From the NCBI RefSeq assembly GCF_011065405.1, contig NZ_CP047056.1, positions 1 through 64,000 on the forward strand: DNA of 64,000 nucleotides, read 5' to 3'. A program made the translations under genes and the position numbers. The notes under the pieces are model-generated. The model was given only the letters and a program-made list of their open reading frames with translations, was not told the DNA's origin and made no database searches. The DNA comes from Succinivibrio dextrinosolvens (GTDB lineage: Bacteria; Pseudomonadota; Gammaproteobacteria; Enterobacterales; Succinivibrionaceae). How positions within the stretch are numbered: the first letter of the stretch is position 1; every line of letters begins with the position of its first letter. This document shows positions 47,939 through 56,343 of this stretch, one piece after another.

Positions 47939-48204
47939 TGATTCTTCCTTTCCTACTCTCAGGAAAGGTGTTCTTTTACAATTTATCCTAAGTTCTTGAT
48001 TTACGATCATTTCCTCGTATTACGATCGTATAATACATAATTATCTTTATTTATCAATAAGATAATTGTAGTTTTGTGATTCCAGGATCGCTTTGACATT
48101 CTCTTATTTTAAGATTGTGCGACTAGGATCAAAACATCTGTTCAGCCCTGTTATTTACTTGTCTATTACGGTATAACACCAGTGCTAAGTACAGGAGTAT
48201 ATAC
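47939..48204. other. Gap with likely IS1634 left end
   Basis: No gene. Contains TTACGATCATTTCC/TCGTATTACGATCGTATAAT repeats near 48000-48032 and AACACCAGTGCTAAGTACAGGAG before the next start, with AGGAG at 48195-48199 as ribosome site. The IS1634 left terminus is probably in here but cannot be placed exactly. Confidence 0.4.
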
Positions 48205-49185
48205 ATGACTGACTTTGATGATTCTCTTATCAACACCAATGAGAAAATTCTAAATATAGGTACCACAGGTCTGACTGCAACCGCCTTTGATTATTTTGAA
48301 TTGAAGGATGTCATCAGACCTGCAATAGGAAAAATCGGTTTCAACGTTAGCATTGATAATCCTGAGATAGTACAGGCTCTAGTAATGCAGGTGTTAAGTG
48401 TTCCTTATCAGTCACTATATGGGACAGCTGAATTCTTTCAGGATAAGCCCCTATCAGCATTGCTCGGCGTTGAGAATGTTGAGTTTGAGGACTTGAATAG
48501 AGTTAATCTGGCAAGATGTTTAGACGAGGTTTACAACTTTGGACCTGAGCGGCTATTCCTCAGATGTGCAAAACAGGTAGCAATAAAGCTTGGGGCTCAA
48601 ATCAAAGAGTGTCACATAGACAGTACCTCCTTACACTATGATTGTAAGACCAGAGAGGAAGAAGGTGTAGATTTACTTTTGGATAAGGGCTATTCTCGAG
48701 ATGGTCATCCTGAACTGAATCAGATCAATCATCTGCAAATCTGCGATGCCGTCACCAAGATACCTTTCTTTTTCAAGTCAGTAAGCGGTCATATTCACGA
48801 TAAGACCTCATTCAAAAACCTTCTGATTGACGATATGCCTGTACTTAAGAAAGAATTCAGTGAACTGAAATATCTCGTAGGAGACAGTGCCTTATGCACC
48901 GACCCCATTGCAAATGGTGCCCATGAAACAGTTGGAGGAATGCCAACAGTTGCATCCGATATCAATGTTGTAGGAATTGCTAAAGCCTGCGGTTATCCAA
49001 ACGCAGTATCTGTTGATTCCTTTGAGTTGTTAGATAAAGCTTTAGAAGAGGCAAAGTCCAGAAATGAGCTAAGTCTGATTGAGGTGAAATGTTCTATTGG
49101 TGCCAGAGATGATCTTGGCAGACCTACAACAACTGCGATGGAGAATAAACAGAATTTTATGGAGTATTTGAAATCTTTACTGTAA
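48205..49185 (+). pseudogene. In-frame chimera: IS1634 transposase 5' part + phosphonopyruvate decarboxylase 3' fragment (B)
   Basis: 326 codons. Residues 1-235 are the N-terminal part of an IS1634-type transposase (HIDSTSLHYDCKTREEE with the first Asp, YLVGDSALCT with the second). At about 48910 it passes directly into NGAHETVGGMPTVASDINVV, ACGYPNAVSVDSFELL, GARDDLGRPTTTAMENK and NFMEYLKSLL, the C-terminus of phosphonopyruvate decarboxylase. The transposase lacks its Glu and the decarboxylase lacks its cofactor motif, so no activity is expected, though the frame is fully open. The decarboxylase part is a close but not identical relative of fragment A at 42444. Confidence 0.87.
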
Positions 49186-49321
49186 TTTCTTCATTGATTT
49201 GATTTCAGAAATAAAGATGAGGCATAGCACAGATAATGTAATACATCATTGATCATCAAAATAACCAACCCTAAGATCAAATAGGTAGATTGGTCTGAAA
49301 TAATTTTCTGAGAGGAACTGC

Positions 49322-51025
49322 ATGTCTGAAGCAAAATTTAAATTTTTTTCAGTAGGACATGGTTTGTTCCATGCAGGTAAGATAACTGTAGCAGACGGTA
49401 ATTTTTTTACCTTTATCTATGACTGTGGTTCTCGGACCCCCTCTGTTTTAAAGTCTTCTATAGATTCCTGTATTGAATTTTTTAAGGGTAAAAATAACTC
49501 AGATAATATCAGTAAAATTGATTTTCTTTTTGTTTCACATCTTCATTATGATCATATCAATGGCATTCGTCCTCTTATAGAAAAACTAAGTCAAAATCAT
49601 ATAAGCGTATCAAACGTCGTTTTGCCTTATGTTGATTTGTACCAGAGAGTAATACTTTTATTAGAAGCTTTAAATCATGAGGAACAATCACAAGATAAGT
49701 TTCTTCATAATAATTTTGATGCAGCCTTTGTTGATTACCTTGATTTCTATAAGAATCCTTGTAATTATCTGAAAAAGCTTTTTGTTAATAAAGATAATCC
49801 TCAGGAAGAACCACCTGTCTTTTATATTGTAAATGCGCCTTCGGACTGTTTCATATCTTATATAAGAATTCCTATTGATCTAGAACTATTTGATCTCATA
49901 TATAGTATTAAACAAGATAATAATAAAAATACCAATTCGTTATATTCATATGACTCGAAATCTTATTTTTTTGATGATTATATGATCACTCTTGGTTCTG
50001 GTGGGCGAAATGAGTTTTCTTCTGAAAATAGGTCTGATTTTGATTTTATATTAAAGATTTTTTATTCTGAAGAGGAAGATAATTGTGAAAAACATAAAGC
50101 TTCATATCAAAGAAAAAGAGTTGAGCTTAAAGTTGCAAATGGGGCTCTTGGCATAATTGTAAAAGACACGTGGAGATTTATCTGTTTCAGCACTCCTCTT
50201 CCTTTGGATAAAAAAGTCTGTATTCAGAGTCTTTATGATGAATTTGTAGATATTACGCGAGCTAATGGCTTTAAATTAGTAGATGTTTTCCGAAAAGATA
50301 ATATTGAGCGTCTAAGAAAACATTATAAGAAAATGTCGCCCGATTTAAATTCAACTTCTCTGCTCATATATCATTTTCCATTAGACTGTAAAGATAACGT
50401 AATTCTACATCGAGCATTTCATTTTCAAAGAAAACACTGTTATTTCTTTAGAAAACAAGGATCTTCTCTAAGGAAAAAAAGTTACTTCTTGAGGAAACAT
50501 GGTTGCTTCCTAAGAAAACACAATTCTTTCCTGTTGTTAGGAGATGTGAACTTAAATACATCTGTAATATATAAAAGTAAATATCAGGAAAATAGTAATA
50601 AGAGTTTTCTTCAGTACCTTTATAAAAAATTACTACCTCTGCAGGATCCTGCTCACATGAGAGGCTTTATAGAATTTGAAAAACGTCTGAATATTCATCA
50701 TGAGAGCTCGGTGAACTATGTACTTGTGCCTCATCATGGATCTGATAACTCCTGGAATGAAAATATCTTCTATTTTCTTAATTATTTTAATGAGTCTTCT
50801 GTCTATATTGTATCCTCTGCTGTTGATGGAAAACATCATCCAGGCAGGGAGTTTATGAAATCATTTCTTAATAAAAAGTATGTTTCGAGTGATGTTAATT
50901 ATGAAGAAATGAACTGTCTGTTTATTTCGGAACTTTGTTCTGCTGAAGAGTTTTTGCTTTTTCTCAGGGGAAATAATTGTTTGAAGTGGTGTAATGAAAA
51001 GCAGTTTGTCGATATAGTCAAATGA
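49322..51025 (+). CDS. Metallo-beta-lactamase-fold protein, first gene of putative three-gene system
   Basis: 567 aa. It begins with FSVGHGLFHAG, like the VGqGd start of ComEC-type MBL domains; the metal motif HLHYDHINGI is at 73-82; the metal-bridging Asp is in LLLGDVNL near 408; and VPHHGSDNSW near 471 supplies the final His. Between the usual secondary elements is a long insertion with five 7-residue repeats (369-403). No signal peptide or transmembrane segment, so probably cytoplasmic; by family a hydrolase, possibly nuclease or phosphodiesterase. GAGAGGA precedes the ATG. It is followed by two same-strand genes at 75 bp and 1 bp spacing. Confidence 0.85.
   Translation: MSEAKFKFFSVGHGLFHAGKITVADGNFFTFIYDCGSRTPSVLKSSIDSCIEFFKGKNNSDNISKIDFLFVSHLHYDHINGIRPLIEKLSQNHISVSNVVLPYVDLYQRVILLLEALNHEEQSQDKFLHNNFDAAFVDYLDFYKNPCNYLKKLFVNKDNPQEEPPVFYIVNAPSDCFISYIRIPIDLELFDLIYSIKQDNNKNTNSLYSYDSKSYFFDDYMITLGSGGRNEFSSENRSDFDFILKIFYSEEEDNCEKHKASYQRKRVELKVANGALGIIVKDTWRFICFSTPLPLDKKVCIQSLYDEFVDITRANGFKLVDVFRKDNIERLRKHYKKMSPDLNSTSLLIYHFPLDCKDNVILHRAFHFQRKHCYFFRKQGSSLRKKSYFLRKHGCFLRKHNSFLLLGDVNLNTSVIYKSKYQENSNKSFLQYLYKKLLPLQDPAHMRGFIEFEKRLNIHHESSVNYVLVPHHGSDNSWNENIFYFLNYFNESSVYIVSSAVDGKHHPGREFMKSFLNKKYVSSDVNYEEMNCLFISELCSAEEFLLFLRGNNCLKWCNEKQFVDIVK
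50426..50530 (+). repeat. Five 21-bp repeats in the metallo-beta-lactamase gene
   Basis: Encodes QRKHCYF, FRKQGSS, LRKKSYF, LRKHGCF, LRKHNSF. The RK at positions 2-3 is invariant, giving a strongly basic, aromatic stretch directly before the catalytic LLLGDVNL. The DNA units are degenerate but in register. Confidence 0.8.
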
Positions 51026-51100
51026 TTATGTATTGTGCGAGAATGTTTTGGTAGAGTCTAAAAAATTGATACTAATGAATTGTTTTTTTGAGATTAAATC

Positions 51101-52552
51101 ATGATAAAGAATTCAACAAAAGATTTTACTTCTGATATTTTGAATTATATTAATAAAACTAGGCCTATTTATCTAGATTTTGATGATTCTATAGATAATA
51201 TTGATGTTGACTGTTTTCTAGTAATACATAATTTAAATAAAAAAAAATATGTTCTTAAAGCAAAAGCGAGCTTTTGTTTTAATAAAATGAAATGTGTGGT
51301 TACTGTGGATAATCTAGAGTTAAAGAGTAAAAAACTTTATATTAGAGATAAATTCTATAATTATTTACCTGGTAATTATGTTTCAATTTACAGTAATAAA
51401 GCTTATATTCCTAGAGCTTTTATTTGTTCATTTAATTATTCTGAAGACTTTAATCTTATTTTTGAAGTTTCTTCAAATCAGATTATTCGAAATAAAAAAG
51501 CAATTTCTGATAATAATATTGATGTTATTGAAAGAAAATACTATGTAATTATGTTTCATGCTTCGTGGAAAATAGGGGATTTTGAATACGAAGAGTCAAC
51601 TGATAATTATTTTTTTAAGCTTGTTAAAGTAAGGTCTTCACAAAATATTGTTAGGACATTTGGTTTTATTTTATTTTATACCCCTGTTGGGCTAAGTCAG
51701 TGTCTCAATAAAATTTATGAAATAAATAATTATTTTTCATTTATATACAGATGTGTTTCAAAAATATCTGAGATATATGTTTTGTCTGATGATGTTTACC
51801 TGTTAGATAATCACTCTTTTGAAAAGGTTTACAACAGCGATACTGTAGAATATCAGGACCATTGCTTTAATCCTTTTTCAATTCCTCCACTTCAAAGATT
51901 TCCTGTATTTGAATTATCTAATAAAAAAAATTTTCTGTTTTACAGTTGGGATATTTTTTTTAGATCATACAAAAAACATCTATGGTTCGTAGATAGTTTT
52001 TCCTCAACTTTGGCTAGATATAATGACGAGATTCTTTACCCTCAAAATAATTTTTTATTGTCGTTATTTTATATTGAATCAATATGGAGAGCTTTATATA
52101 ACACACAAAAACATAATAAGAAATATAAAGAAACTTCAGAAAAGAAAAAAAGAATAACTTTTAAAAGACTGCTAAAAGAAGCTTGTTCTATCTGTATTAC
52201 AGAACAATTACAGAGTTTTTTTACAGATATTATCCCAGAAAAAAACGATGGATTAATAGAAGATTATTCTAATAAGCTACAGGATAAAATAGCGGATTAT
52301 CTTTATTATTGTTATAAACAGTTTAAGGTTGCATCTTCTAAAAATAATAGAAAAGTAAATTATGATTTTTCATCTGAAGATAACTATATTGTTCAATATA
52401 ACCAGGCAATATGTGCATTTAATCTTTTGTTGATCTCTTTGTTATATGCTTATTTTGGTGGAAGTATCAGATATGTAGAGCATTGGATTATGCAGAGGCA
52501 AAATTTTTTGGTCGAACCTGTAAAAAAACGATTTTACAATCTGGGCTTATAA
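51101..52552 (+). CDS. Unrecognised 483-aa protein, second gene of putative system
   Basis: I do not recognise the family with confidence. The N-terminal half (about 1-230) is beta-rich by composition (KKKYVLKAKASFCF, CVVTVDNLELKSKKLYI). The C-terminal part (about 300-480) looks helical, with NNFLLSLFYIESIWRALYN and QAICAFNLLLISLLYAYFGG. This beta-then-helix layout recalls ApeA-like HEPN proteins, but no clear Rx4-6H motif is visible (NNRKVNYD is the nearest), so this is a weak comparison. Very AT-rich codon use. It ends 1 bp before the kinase gene, so co-translation is likely. Confidence 0.75.
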   Translation: MIKNSTKDFTSDILNYINKTRPIYLDFDDSIDNIDVDCFLVIHNLNKKKYVLKAKASFCFNKMKCVVTVDNLELKSKKLYIRDKFYNYLPGNYVSIYSNKAYIPRAFICSFNYSEDFNLIFEVSSNQIIRNKKAISDNNIDVIERKYYVIMFHASWKIGDFEYEESTDNYFFKLVKVRSSQNIVRTFGFILFYTPVGLSQCLNKIYEINNYFSFIYRCVSKISEIYVLSDDVYLLDNHSFEKVYNSDTVEYQDHCFNPFSIPPLQRFPVFELSNKKNFLFYSWDIFFRSYKKHLWFVDSFSSTLARYNDEILYPQNNFLLSLFYIESIWRALYNTQKHNKKYKETSEKKKRITFKRLLKEACSICITEQLQSFFTDIIPEKNDGLIEDYSNKLQDKIADYLYYCYKQFKVASSKNNRKVNYDFSSEDNYIVQYNQAICAFNLLLISLLYAYFGGSIRYVEHWIMQRQNFLVEPVKKRFYNLGL

Positions 52553-52553
52553 T

Positions 52554-53369
52554 ATGATGAGTAAGATCCTATCGCTTAAGACAGAAACGTTAATTCCTTA
52601 TAGTTCTTTTGAAGTAATAGATCAAGATTCTTCATGTGGCTTGGTTGCAAAAGTTAAAAAAAATGGAGAATTTATTGCTATCAAAATTTTTCTGAATTTT
52701 GAGCTCAATCAGCTCATATCAGAATACAAGTGTTTACATATTTTAAACTCAAAAAAAAGTAAGAATATCGTCAAGTTTAGGGCTGCTCACAAATATGATT
52801 TTAAGTCTTTACTTGATACAGAAGGATTTAAAACTAACAAAGCTTTAAATGAGCGTTATAATTCTGCTTATGTATCGTCTGATATTTATGTCTTTGAGTT
52901 TGATTATTACTATGGATTTAATCTTGAAGATATTATTTATTGCGAACCTTTATATAATGCTCGTAATGTTCATAAAATCATATTTGAATTAGTTAATGCA
53001 CTAAAATTATGTCATAACAGTAAGATAGTTCACCACGATCTTTCTTCCAAAAACGTTTTTTTTGACTCAGAGAATAAAATGACAGTTCTTTTAGATTTTG
53101 GAAATGCTGAACTTAAAAAATCCAATTATGACCAATTATATCGAGAAGATATTATTATGTTGGGGAGAGTATTGTACTATTTGATATCAAAAAAGACATC
53201 AGATTATTTTTCCGAATTTACATGTAATGAAAAACAACAAATCATGATAGAAGATATGGATGAGTGTAAGTGCTATTATACAAATCTTATTAAAAAGTGT
53301 ATTACAGAGACCTCTTGCTGTAATGATGCTATTAATTTGATTTATAACTGGGTGTTATTTAATAAGTAG
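52554..53369 (+). CDS. Eukaryotic-like protein kinase, third gene of putative system
   Basis: 271 aa, a minimal kinase domain. FIAIKIFL gives the VAIK lysine (Lys44) and ISEYKCLHIL the alpha-C Glu; the catalytic loop is VHHDLSSKNVFF (Asp162, Asn167) and the metal loop is LLDFGNAE (Asp181). The HRD Arg is replaced by His (HHD), as in some atypical kinases. No transmembrane or PASTA region. Overlap-like spacing to the unknown protein suggests the kinase acts on, or is controlled by, the two upstream products. All key residues for ATP binding and transfer are present. Confidence 0.87.
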   Translation: MMSKILSLKTETLIPYSSFEVIDQDSSCGLVAKVKKNGEFIAIKIFLNFELNQLISEYKCLHILNSKKSKNIVKFRAAHKYDFKSLLDTEGFKTNKALNERYNSAYVSSDIYVFEFDYYYGFNLEDIIYCEPLYNARNVHKIIFELVNALKLCHNSKIVHHDLSSKNVFFDSENKMTVLLDFGNAELKKSNYDQLYREDIIMLGRVLYYLISKKTSDYFSEFTCNEKQQIMIEDMDECKCYYTNLIKKCITETSCCNDAINLIYNWVLFNK

Positions 53370-53512
53370 TTTAACTTGATATTTTATCTTTGATTTTTAC
53401 TATAAAAACTTGAGATGAAACTTTTTGAAATCTTTTATTGCTTGATTCTTAAGATGAATCATATATAACTATATAATATCAAGTGACATAAATAGACTCT
53501 AAGGACTAAACA

Positions 53513-53605
53513 ATGAGACGACTCTGTTTAAAAAATATTTGCCCTATTACAGAAGAGGCCAGAATTGAATTTGATCGATTCTGTGTTCTTATTGGACCTC
53601 AGAGC
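53513..53605 (+). pseudogene. 5' stub of a P-loop ATPase gene
   Basis: From the ATG at 53513 the frame reads MRRLCLKNICPITEEARIEF then DRFCVLIGPQS, the start of an AAA/ABC-type ATPase, and then enters IS110 sequence where a GKST motif is expected. AAGGA precedes the start. The remainder of the gene is not in the window. Confidence 0.6.
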
Positions 53606-53896
53606 ATTTGTAAAACCTATATCTTCCAGAGCCTCATATAAAGACTGCCAATATACTCCTGTGGACTCCATTATCAGAACCTCAGGATCTTTGCTTTTAC
53701 ACCATTCAGCAAATTTCACTAATTCAGGTTTTGATTCGGTTCCTGACCAGGTATCACCTTCAACAACTTTATTTCCAAACACTCCTCTCTGGAATACAGC
53801 AACAATCAAATTCGAATGAACATCGATCCCGATTGCACTTTGATGAAGAGCATGGAAAACCGCCATCCTTTTATTCTTATTATGCGCTATACTCAT
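53528..53896 (-). pseudogene. IS110-family transposase N-terminal fragment
   Basis: Residues HQSAIGIDVHSNLIVAVFQR (first Asp) and VLIMESTGVYWQSLYEALED (Glu) are the N-terminal DEDD half of an IS110 recombinase. After EDIGF the frame runs into the ATPase stub on the other strand; the DD pair and C-terminal domain are missing. A third, distinct IS110-type member in this window. Confidence 0.85.
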
Positions 53897-54221
53897 AGTG
53901 CTCCTCCATTAAAAGACTGTAGGAGTGAAGCTCTTCTCTATGAGTGCAGTATAAAGAAACTTAAATTACACCTTAGAATCCAAGATGCTAAGATGTATTC
54001 CGTTTTTTTATACGGGATCATAAATAGGTTGTTATGTCTTCAAGCTGTTGTACAGCACAGCACTCGCCTTAATTTTTTGTCGGAGTAATCGTATGCTCAC
54101 AAAAAAAGCGACAAGGTCTGAGAAGAGCTTCTTTCTTAAGCATAGTTCAACTAAGACTCAGCTTTCATGAACTGTTGTGAACGTAACTGCGCTCATGATA
54201 TTTTTTTGAGGAAAGTATAGT
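53897..54221. other. IS110 upstream non-coding region
   Basis: No supported gene. It is the upstream flank of the minus-strand IS110 fragment, the place where IS110-subgroup elements encode their bridge RNA, and contains short complementary segments (GAAGCTCTTCTC, AGAAGAGCTTCTTTC). The ribosome site for the next gene (GAGGAAAG) is at 54208-54215. Confidence 0.4.
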
Positions 54222-54822
54222 ATGAGTAACTTTATGATAATCAGAGCCAATTTTTCTGTTTTGTTCTTTTCTTCTTTGATTAGACTTTTTTTGCATTTTG
54301 CATTTTTGTTTTTGATTATTTTTTTTTTCATTGTTTTTTTATACGTTGTTATCTTCAGATAATCAGCATATTGATAATTTAAGTTTTGAGTCTTTTGGGG
54401 CTTTTATTTGTTCTAATTACTTAATGTGTTTCTTCTTTGTAGGACTTGGAGGGATTTTATTTATGATATTATCCTTTATTTGTGCTTTAAAGATGTATTT
54501 TGACAAAATTTCCCCTCTTATTTTAGATAAAAGTTATAAAAGTTTTCCTTTTTGTTTAAAGACGTTTTTAAAAAAAAATCTTATTTTATCTTTTTATTTT
54601 TGTTTTTTTGTTTTTTTTAATTCATTTGTTATTTATCAATTTGATAGCTTAAAACCTAGCGCTACTTTCTCAAAAGAAAACCTTGAACTGTTTATTTTTA
54701 CTTTTTTGTGTTTGATGGTAACAATTTATTTCTATATTTTTATAGATAATTTAAACATAATTGATGAGTATTTGAATACCCCAGAAAAACCTAGTAAGAA
54801 AAACACTATTTCTTATCTTTAA
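54222..54822 (+). pseudogene. Small membrane protein, probably frameshifted
   Basis: The best start is ATG 54222 behind GAGGAAAG; the frame MSNFMIIRANFSVLFFSSLI then RLFLHFAFLFLIIFFF gives a first membrane span. In a T10 or T7 run at 54310-54340 the frame shifts, and 54331-54822 continues with three more spans (GGILFMILSFICALK, LILSFYFCFFVFFNSFVI, LFIFTFLCLMVTIYFYIFI) to a 163-codon end. Together about 200 aa with four spans. No family recognised. Whether the shift is real or a poly-T sequencing error cannot be told. Confidence 0.6.
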
Positions 54823-55023
54823 CTTCTTCAAAGTTTGATTGTGATTTTAAGGAAAAACATGTGAGTATTATAGCAGTTAGTACTGATTGTTTTTGTTTTT
54901 GTTTTTGACTCCCTAACAGACATTGGTCAGTAAATTTTTGGAATAAAACTTTGGTAGTAACTGTTTGATTTCAGATCACTTTATACTAATTTATGGTCAT
55001 CATGAAATTATATATTCATCATC
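54823..55023. other. Gap before IS4 fragment
   Basis: No gene. TTTTTG is repeated three times at about 54890-54907. The sequence ACTGTTTGATTTCAGATCAC to AAATTATATATTC (54959-55015) resembles 12340-12400, in both cases directly left of an IS4-type element, suggesting related insertion targets or a shared outer segment. Confidence 0.45.
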
Positions 55024-55219
55024 ATACACGGGATCTTAAATACTATATGGGTAATTAGCTGATTAATTTAGAAAAGATATCGATCTAAAAAGATGAGGCT
55101 TCAAAGAAGCGGTTGTTCATTTTATTATTAAATAGCAATCAACAAAAACAAAATGGAGCAACCGCATGACCTCATTGTATCCTAGATCAGATCTTTCTTC
55201 AAATTCTCTAAGCTCATTA
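55024..55219 (+). pseudogene. 5' fragment of an IS4-type element
   Basis: Nearly identical to 34264-34452: left end, leader, and the first 15 codons of the transposase (start changed from MSSLYP to MTSLYP). It is cut at AGCTCATTA by ISAs1 copy 2. The remainder of the IS4 is not on the far side of the ISAs1, so a deletion followed or accompanied the insertion. Confidence 0.88.
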
Positions 55220-55305
55220 TATGGCGCCAACACGATCAGATCATTATCTCAAATCTGTTGAAGCCTGATTTTCAACCAAATCGGCAGGTAATTGTGCCAA
55301 TTTAC

Positions 55306-55313
55306 AAATTTAC
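55306..55313. repeat. 8-bp target duplication AAATTTAC of the IS21-type element
   Basis: AAATTTAC at 55306-55313 and 59743-59750 flank the insertion; the undisturbed ISAs1 copy 1 has it once (about 2041-2048). A further shared C before it makes the exact border ambiguous by one or two bases. Confidence 0.88.
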
Positions 55314-55450
55314 TGCAAAATACTTTAGATCAGGTGCATTAATTTTGTAGTAAGTGTGCACTTTTTCTTGTTCAATGTGGTCAGCTGATCTTGTTCTTCT
55401 GAGGCAGAAAGCTGGTAGTTTTTTTTCAAAACTACCAAAAACAATAAAAC

Positions 55451-55933
55451 CTATTTTTTCTCTTTTATTTTCATTTGTTGCACTTTGTTTGAATACCAGG
55501 TTCTAATTTCATATATTTCCTTAAGTATTGAGTTGGCCCCCATATACATTGTTTCTAATTGTCTGCAGAGCTGTACGGATTTAGCATACAAATCGATATT
55601 AAACATTATAGGCATGACTCTGTTTTCTGTTTCGTTTCCCCTAGTAGCCAGACTCTCGCTATCCTTTTGTATAGAGAATAAATCATAATGTATAGAATCT
55701 AGAACGCCCTGTACCTGAGATAGCAATTCAGAAATTACTCTCATTTTTTCTGTGTCATCAATGGCAAACAGAGTTTTTTCAAGCTCATCTTCATCATTTG
55801 GATAACAGTCATAATCTGAATAATTCTCGTCATATTGAGGATTGAAATTTTCATAACAGGAACTATCCCAGGGAACGCTATCATCAGTAATTTTGCGGTT
55901 GTCCAATGCAGTCATTTCATTGCTCCTTAACAA
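55451..55933 (-). CDS. Accessory protein 2 of the IS21-type element
   Basis: 160 aa, last gene of the element, overlapping the previous gene by 7 bp. Acidic, tyrosine-rich N-terminus (about 15-50: YENFNPQYDENYSDYDCYPN), then helical segments with coiled-coil potential, ending in a basic tail (KVQQMKIKEKK). No family recognised. Position inside the element, with translational overlap, suggests it belongs to the transposition unit. Confidence 0.65.
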   Translation of the reverse strand: MLRSNEMTALDNRKITDDSVPWDSSCYENFNPQYDENYSDYDCYPNDEDELEKTLFAIDDTEKMRVISELLSQVQGVLDSIHYDLFSIQKDSESLATRGNETENRVMPIMFNIDLYAKSVQLCRQLETMYMGANSILKEIYEIRTWYSNKVQQMKIKEKK

Positions 55934-56343
55934 ATGTCCAGTTTCATTCTCATCAGTTCACCTTCAAGCTTTGAGATTTCACTTTTAAGCTCGGTGATCT
56001 TCTTTACATATTCAATTTCGTTTTTTTTCATATTTATCTCACTCTCCTTACTCTCCAAGAGGCTTTTGATAGCAGAGTTATAGGTCTGAATAAGGGCTTC
56101 GTTATTTTGACGTAACTCAGCGTTTTCTAGTTTTAGACCGCTGATTGTTTTAATTTCTTTTCCTTTTTGTGCACAGTCACAGGCGGTTATATAAATACAA
56201 AGCATGTCTAAAAGCTCATAGGAATTGATATCAGAATTTGTAATTCTGACTAAAAAATCTGCTGTTAAAGGAACCTCCTTTTTCAAAGCCTGTTCAATAA
56301 CAGCATTCATGCTAATCTTTCTGCTATTCATCTTTGAACCCAT
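55927..56343 (-). CDS. Accessory protein 1 of the IS21-type element
   Basis: 138 aa from ATG 56343, or 134 aa from ATG 56331; the start overlaps the istB end. Residues 65-135 are a long predicted coiled coil (ENAELRQNNEALIQTYNSAI, ITELKSEISKLEGELMRMK). The N-terminal half (TADFLVRITNSDINSYELLD) is globular. No family recognised. Unlike istA and istB next to it, the frame is intact. Confidence 0.65.
   Translation of the reverse strand: MGSKMNSRKISMNAVIEQALKKEVPLTADFLVRITNSDINSYELLDMLCIYITACDCAQKGKEIKTISGLKLENAELRQNNEALIQTYNSAIKSLLESKESEINMKKNEIEYVKKITELKSEISKLEGELMRMKLDIC

Noticed and set aside
48205-49185. Chimeric frame considered as a new functional fusion enzyme
   Set aside because: The transposase part lacks its catalytic Glu and the decarboxylase part lacks its cofactor-binding segment; junction position fits random end-joining.
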